Assembly (NCBI GenBank): GCA_016283075.1
Contig: JAEEMF010000067.1
Span: forward strand, 1-5,177
Length of the DNA stretch: 5,177 nt
From: Bacilli bacterium
GTDB lineage: Bacteria > Bacillota_I > Bacilli_A > RF39 > UBA660
Direction: 5' to 3'
The notes below the pieces were generated by a model. That model did not search any database and had not been told where the DNA came from. It saw nothing but the letters and a program-made list of their open reading frames with translations. The position numbers and the translations under genes are program-made. Of this stretch, positions 4,285 to 5,177 are shown one piece after another; within the stretch, counting starts at the first letter, position 1, and each line of letters starts with the position of its first letter.

Positions 4285-5177
4285 ATGGGATTATTTAGCA
4301 AATTAAAAGAAAAATTTTCTAGTAAAAAAGAAGTTAATAAAGTAGAAAAAAAAGAAACTGAAATATATGAAAAAGGTTTAGAAAAAACTAGAAAAGACTT
4401 TTCAGATAAGTTAAACAAATTAAATAAAAAATATTCTAAGGTTAATCAAGAATATTTTGAAGAATTAGAAGAAATTCTTATAATGGCAGATATTGGTGTT
4501 AATACTGTTATCAAGTTTATGGATAGATTAGTAGATAGAGCTAAGAAAGAAAAAATAGAAGATCCAGAAACTTTAAAAGAATTAATAGTAGATGAACTAT
4601 TTATTATTTATGTTAATGATGAAGTATTAGTAAATAAGATTAACTATAGAGATAATGGACCTACAGTTATATTATTTGTAGGAGTAAATGGAGTAGGTAA
4701 AACTACTACTATTGCAAAAATTGCTAAGAAAGAAAAAGATCAAGGTAAAAAAGTATTACTTGTAGCTGCTGATACATTTAGAGCAGGTGCAGTAGAACAA
4801 TTATCTGAATGGGCTAATAGACTAGGTGTAGATATAGAGTCAGGTGAAGAAGGAATAGATCCTGCATCTGTAGTTTATAGTGGTATGGAAAGAGCTAAAG
4901 ACTATGATTTAGTACTTATAGATACTGCAGGAAGACTTCAAAATAAAGTTAACTTAATGAATGAGCTTGAAAAAATAAAAAAAGTTATTAATAATCATCA
5001 AGAAGGATCTCCTGAAGAAACACTTCTTGTTATAGATGCTACAACAGGTCAAAATGGTATATCTCAAGCAAAAGCTTTTAAAGAAATAACTGATGTTACA
5101 GGAATAGTACTAACTAAGTTAGATGGATCTGCTAAAGGTGGAATAGTTTTAGCTATTAAAGAAGAAGTTAATATACC
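4285..5177 (+). CDS. ftsY: Signal recognition particle receptor FtsY (3' end cut by window)
   Basis: FtsY is the SRP-family GTPase that docks SRP-ribosome complexes at the membrane by pairing with Ffh, delivering nascent membrane proteins to SecYEG. The first 297 codons are present; the last few dozen residues are missing. Residues 1-12 (MGLFSKLKEKFS) form a basic amphipathic membrane-targeting helix, followed by a Lys/Glu-rich A region shorter than in E. coli. The N domain (about 35-115) includes ELEEILIMADIGV. The G domain shows the P-loop GVNGVGKTTT (133-142), DTFRAGAVEQL (163-173), DTAGRL (213-218), DATTGQN (251-257), TKLD (277-280) and GSAKGG (281-286). The start ATG has AGGTGAT four bases upstream, complementary to the 16S rRNA tail. 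Family motifs are intact and most like Bacillota FtsY. Confidence 0.98.
   Translation, partial: MGLFSKLKEKFSSKKEVNKVEKKETEIYEKGLEKTRKDFSDKLNKLNKKYSKVNQEYFEELEEILIMADIGVNTVIKFMDRLVDRAKKEKIEDPETLKELIVDELFIIYVNDEVLVNKINYRDNGPTVILFVGVNGVGKTTTIAKIAKKEKDQGKKVLLVAADTFRAGAVEQLSEWANRLGVDIESGEEGIDPASVVYSGMERAKDYDLVLIDTAGRLQNKVNLMNELEKIKKVINNHQEGSPEETLLVIDATTGQNGISQAKAFKEITDVTGIVLTKLDGSAKGGIVLAIKEEVNI

Noticed and set aside
4346..4353. Run of eight A in ftsY (and similar A runs at 1011-1017 and 2549-2555) as programmed frameshift sites.
   Set aside because: Such runs are common at this base composition, no downstream stimulator was noticed, and the normal frame continues into intact domains.

Overview
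The window is very AT-rich, bacterial DNA from what looks like a member of the Bacillota (Firmicutes). RNase J and a FtsY with Bacillus-like GTPase motifs (GVNGVGKTTT, DTFRAGAVEQ, DTAGRLQNKV) point there. Tryptophan is encoded by TGG, both complete genes end in TAA, and no in-frame TGA is seen, so a standard bacterial code fits. A low-GC gut Bacilli/Mollicutes-like or Clostridia-like lineage is plausible, but species cannot be told from this stretch. No mobile element, phage gene, tRNA, rRNA or CRISPR array is visible.

Layout: (1) positions 1-271, minus strand, the N-terminal 90 codons of RNase J; (2) 272-416, a short divergent promoter region; (3) 417-2411, a 664-residue protein of unknown function with three different in-frame tandem repeats; (4) an intrinsic terminator and a new promoter; (5) 2497-4218, a 573-residue second protein of unknown function; (6) another terminator and promoter; (7) 4285-5177, the first 297 codons of ftsY, cut by the window end.

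The main point of interest is the central pair. The two unknown proteins look like diverged paralogues. Their N-terminal domains can be aligned, with the I-[ND]-V..L.LP.DG.Y pattern at the same distance from the start. Both end in the same module, a 56-residue unit present twice with an identical period and an ungapped 34-residue core. Between these ends they carry basic/aromatic blocks and long low-complexity linkers of different chemistry: Lys-Glu-Pro repeats in the first, Gly-Pro-Thr repeats in the second. Neither has a signal peptide or an obvious membrane span, so both are probably cytoplasmic. They look like scaffold or tether proteins, but the sequence gives no direct evidence of function.

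Each of the four genes appears to have its own promoter, and the two unknown genes each have their own terminator, so this is a set of single-gene transcription units rather than an operon. RNase J (RNA decay) and FtsY (signal recognition particle receptor) are housekeeping genes. The unknown pair therefore sits in a chromosomal core setting and matches its neighbours in base composition.
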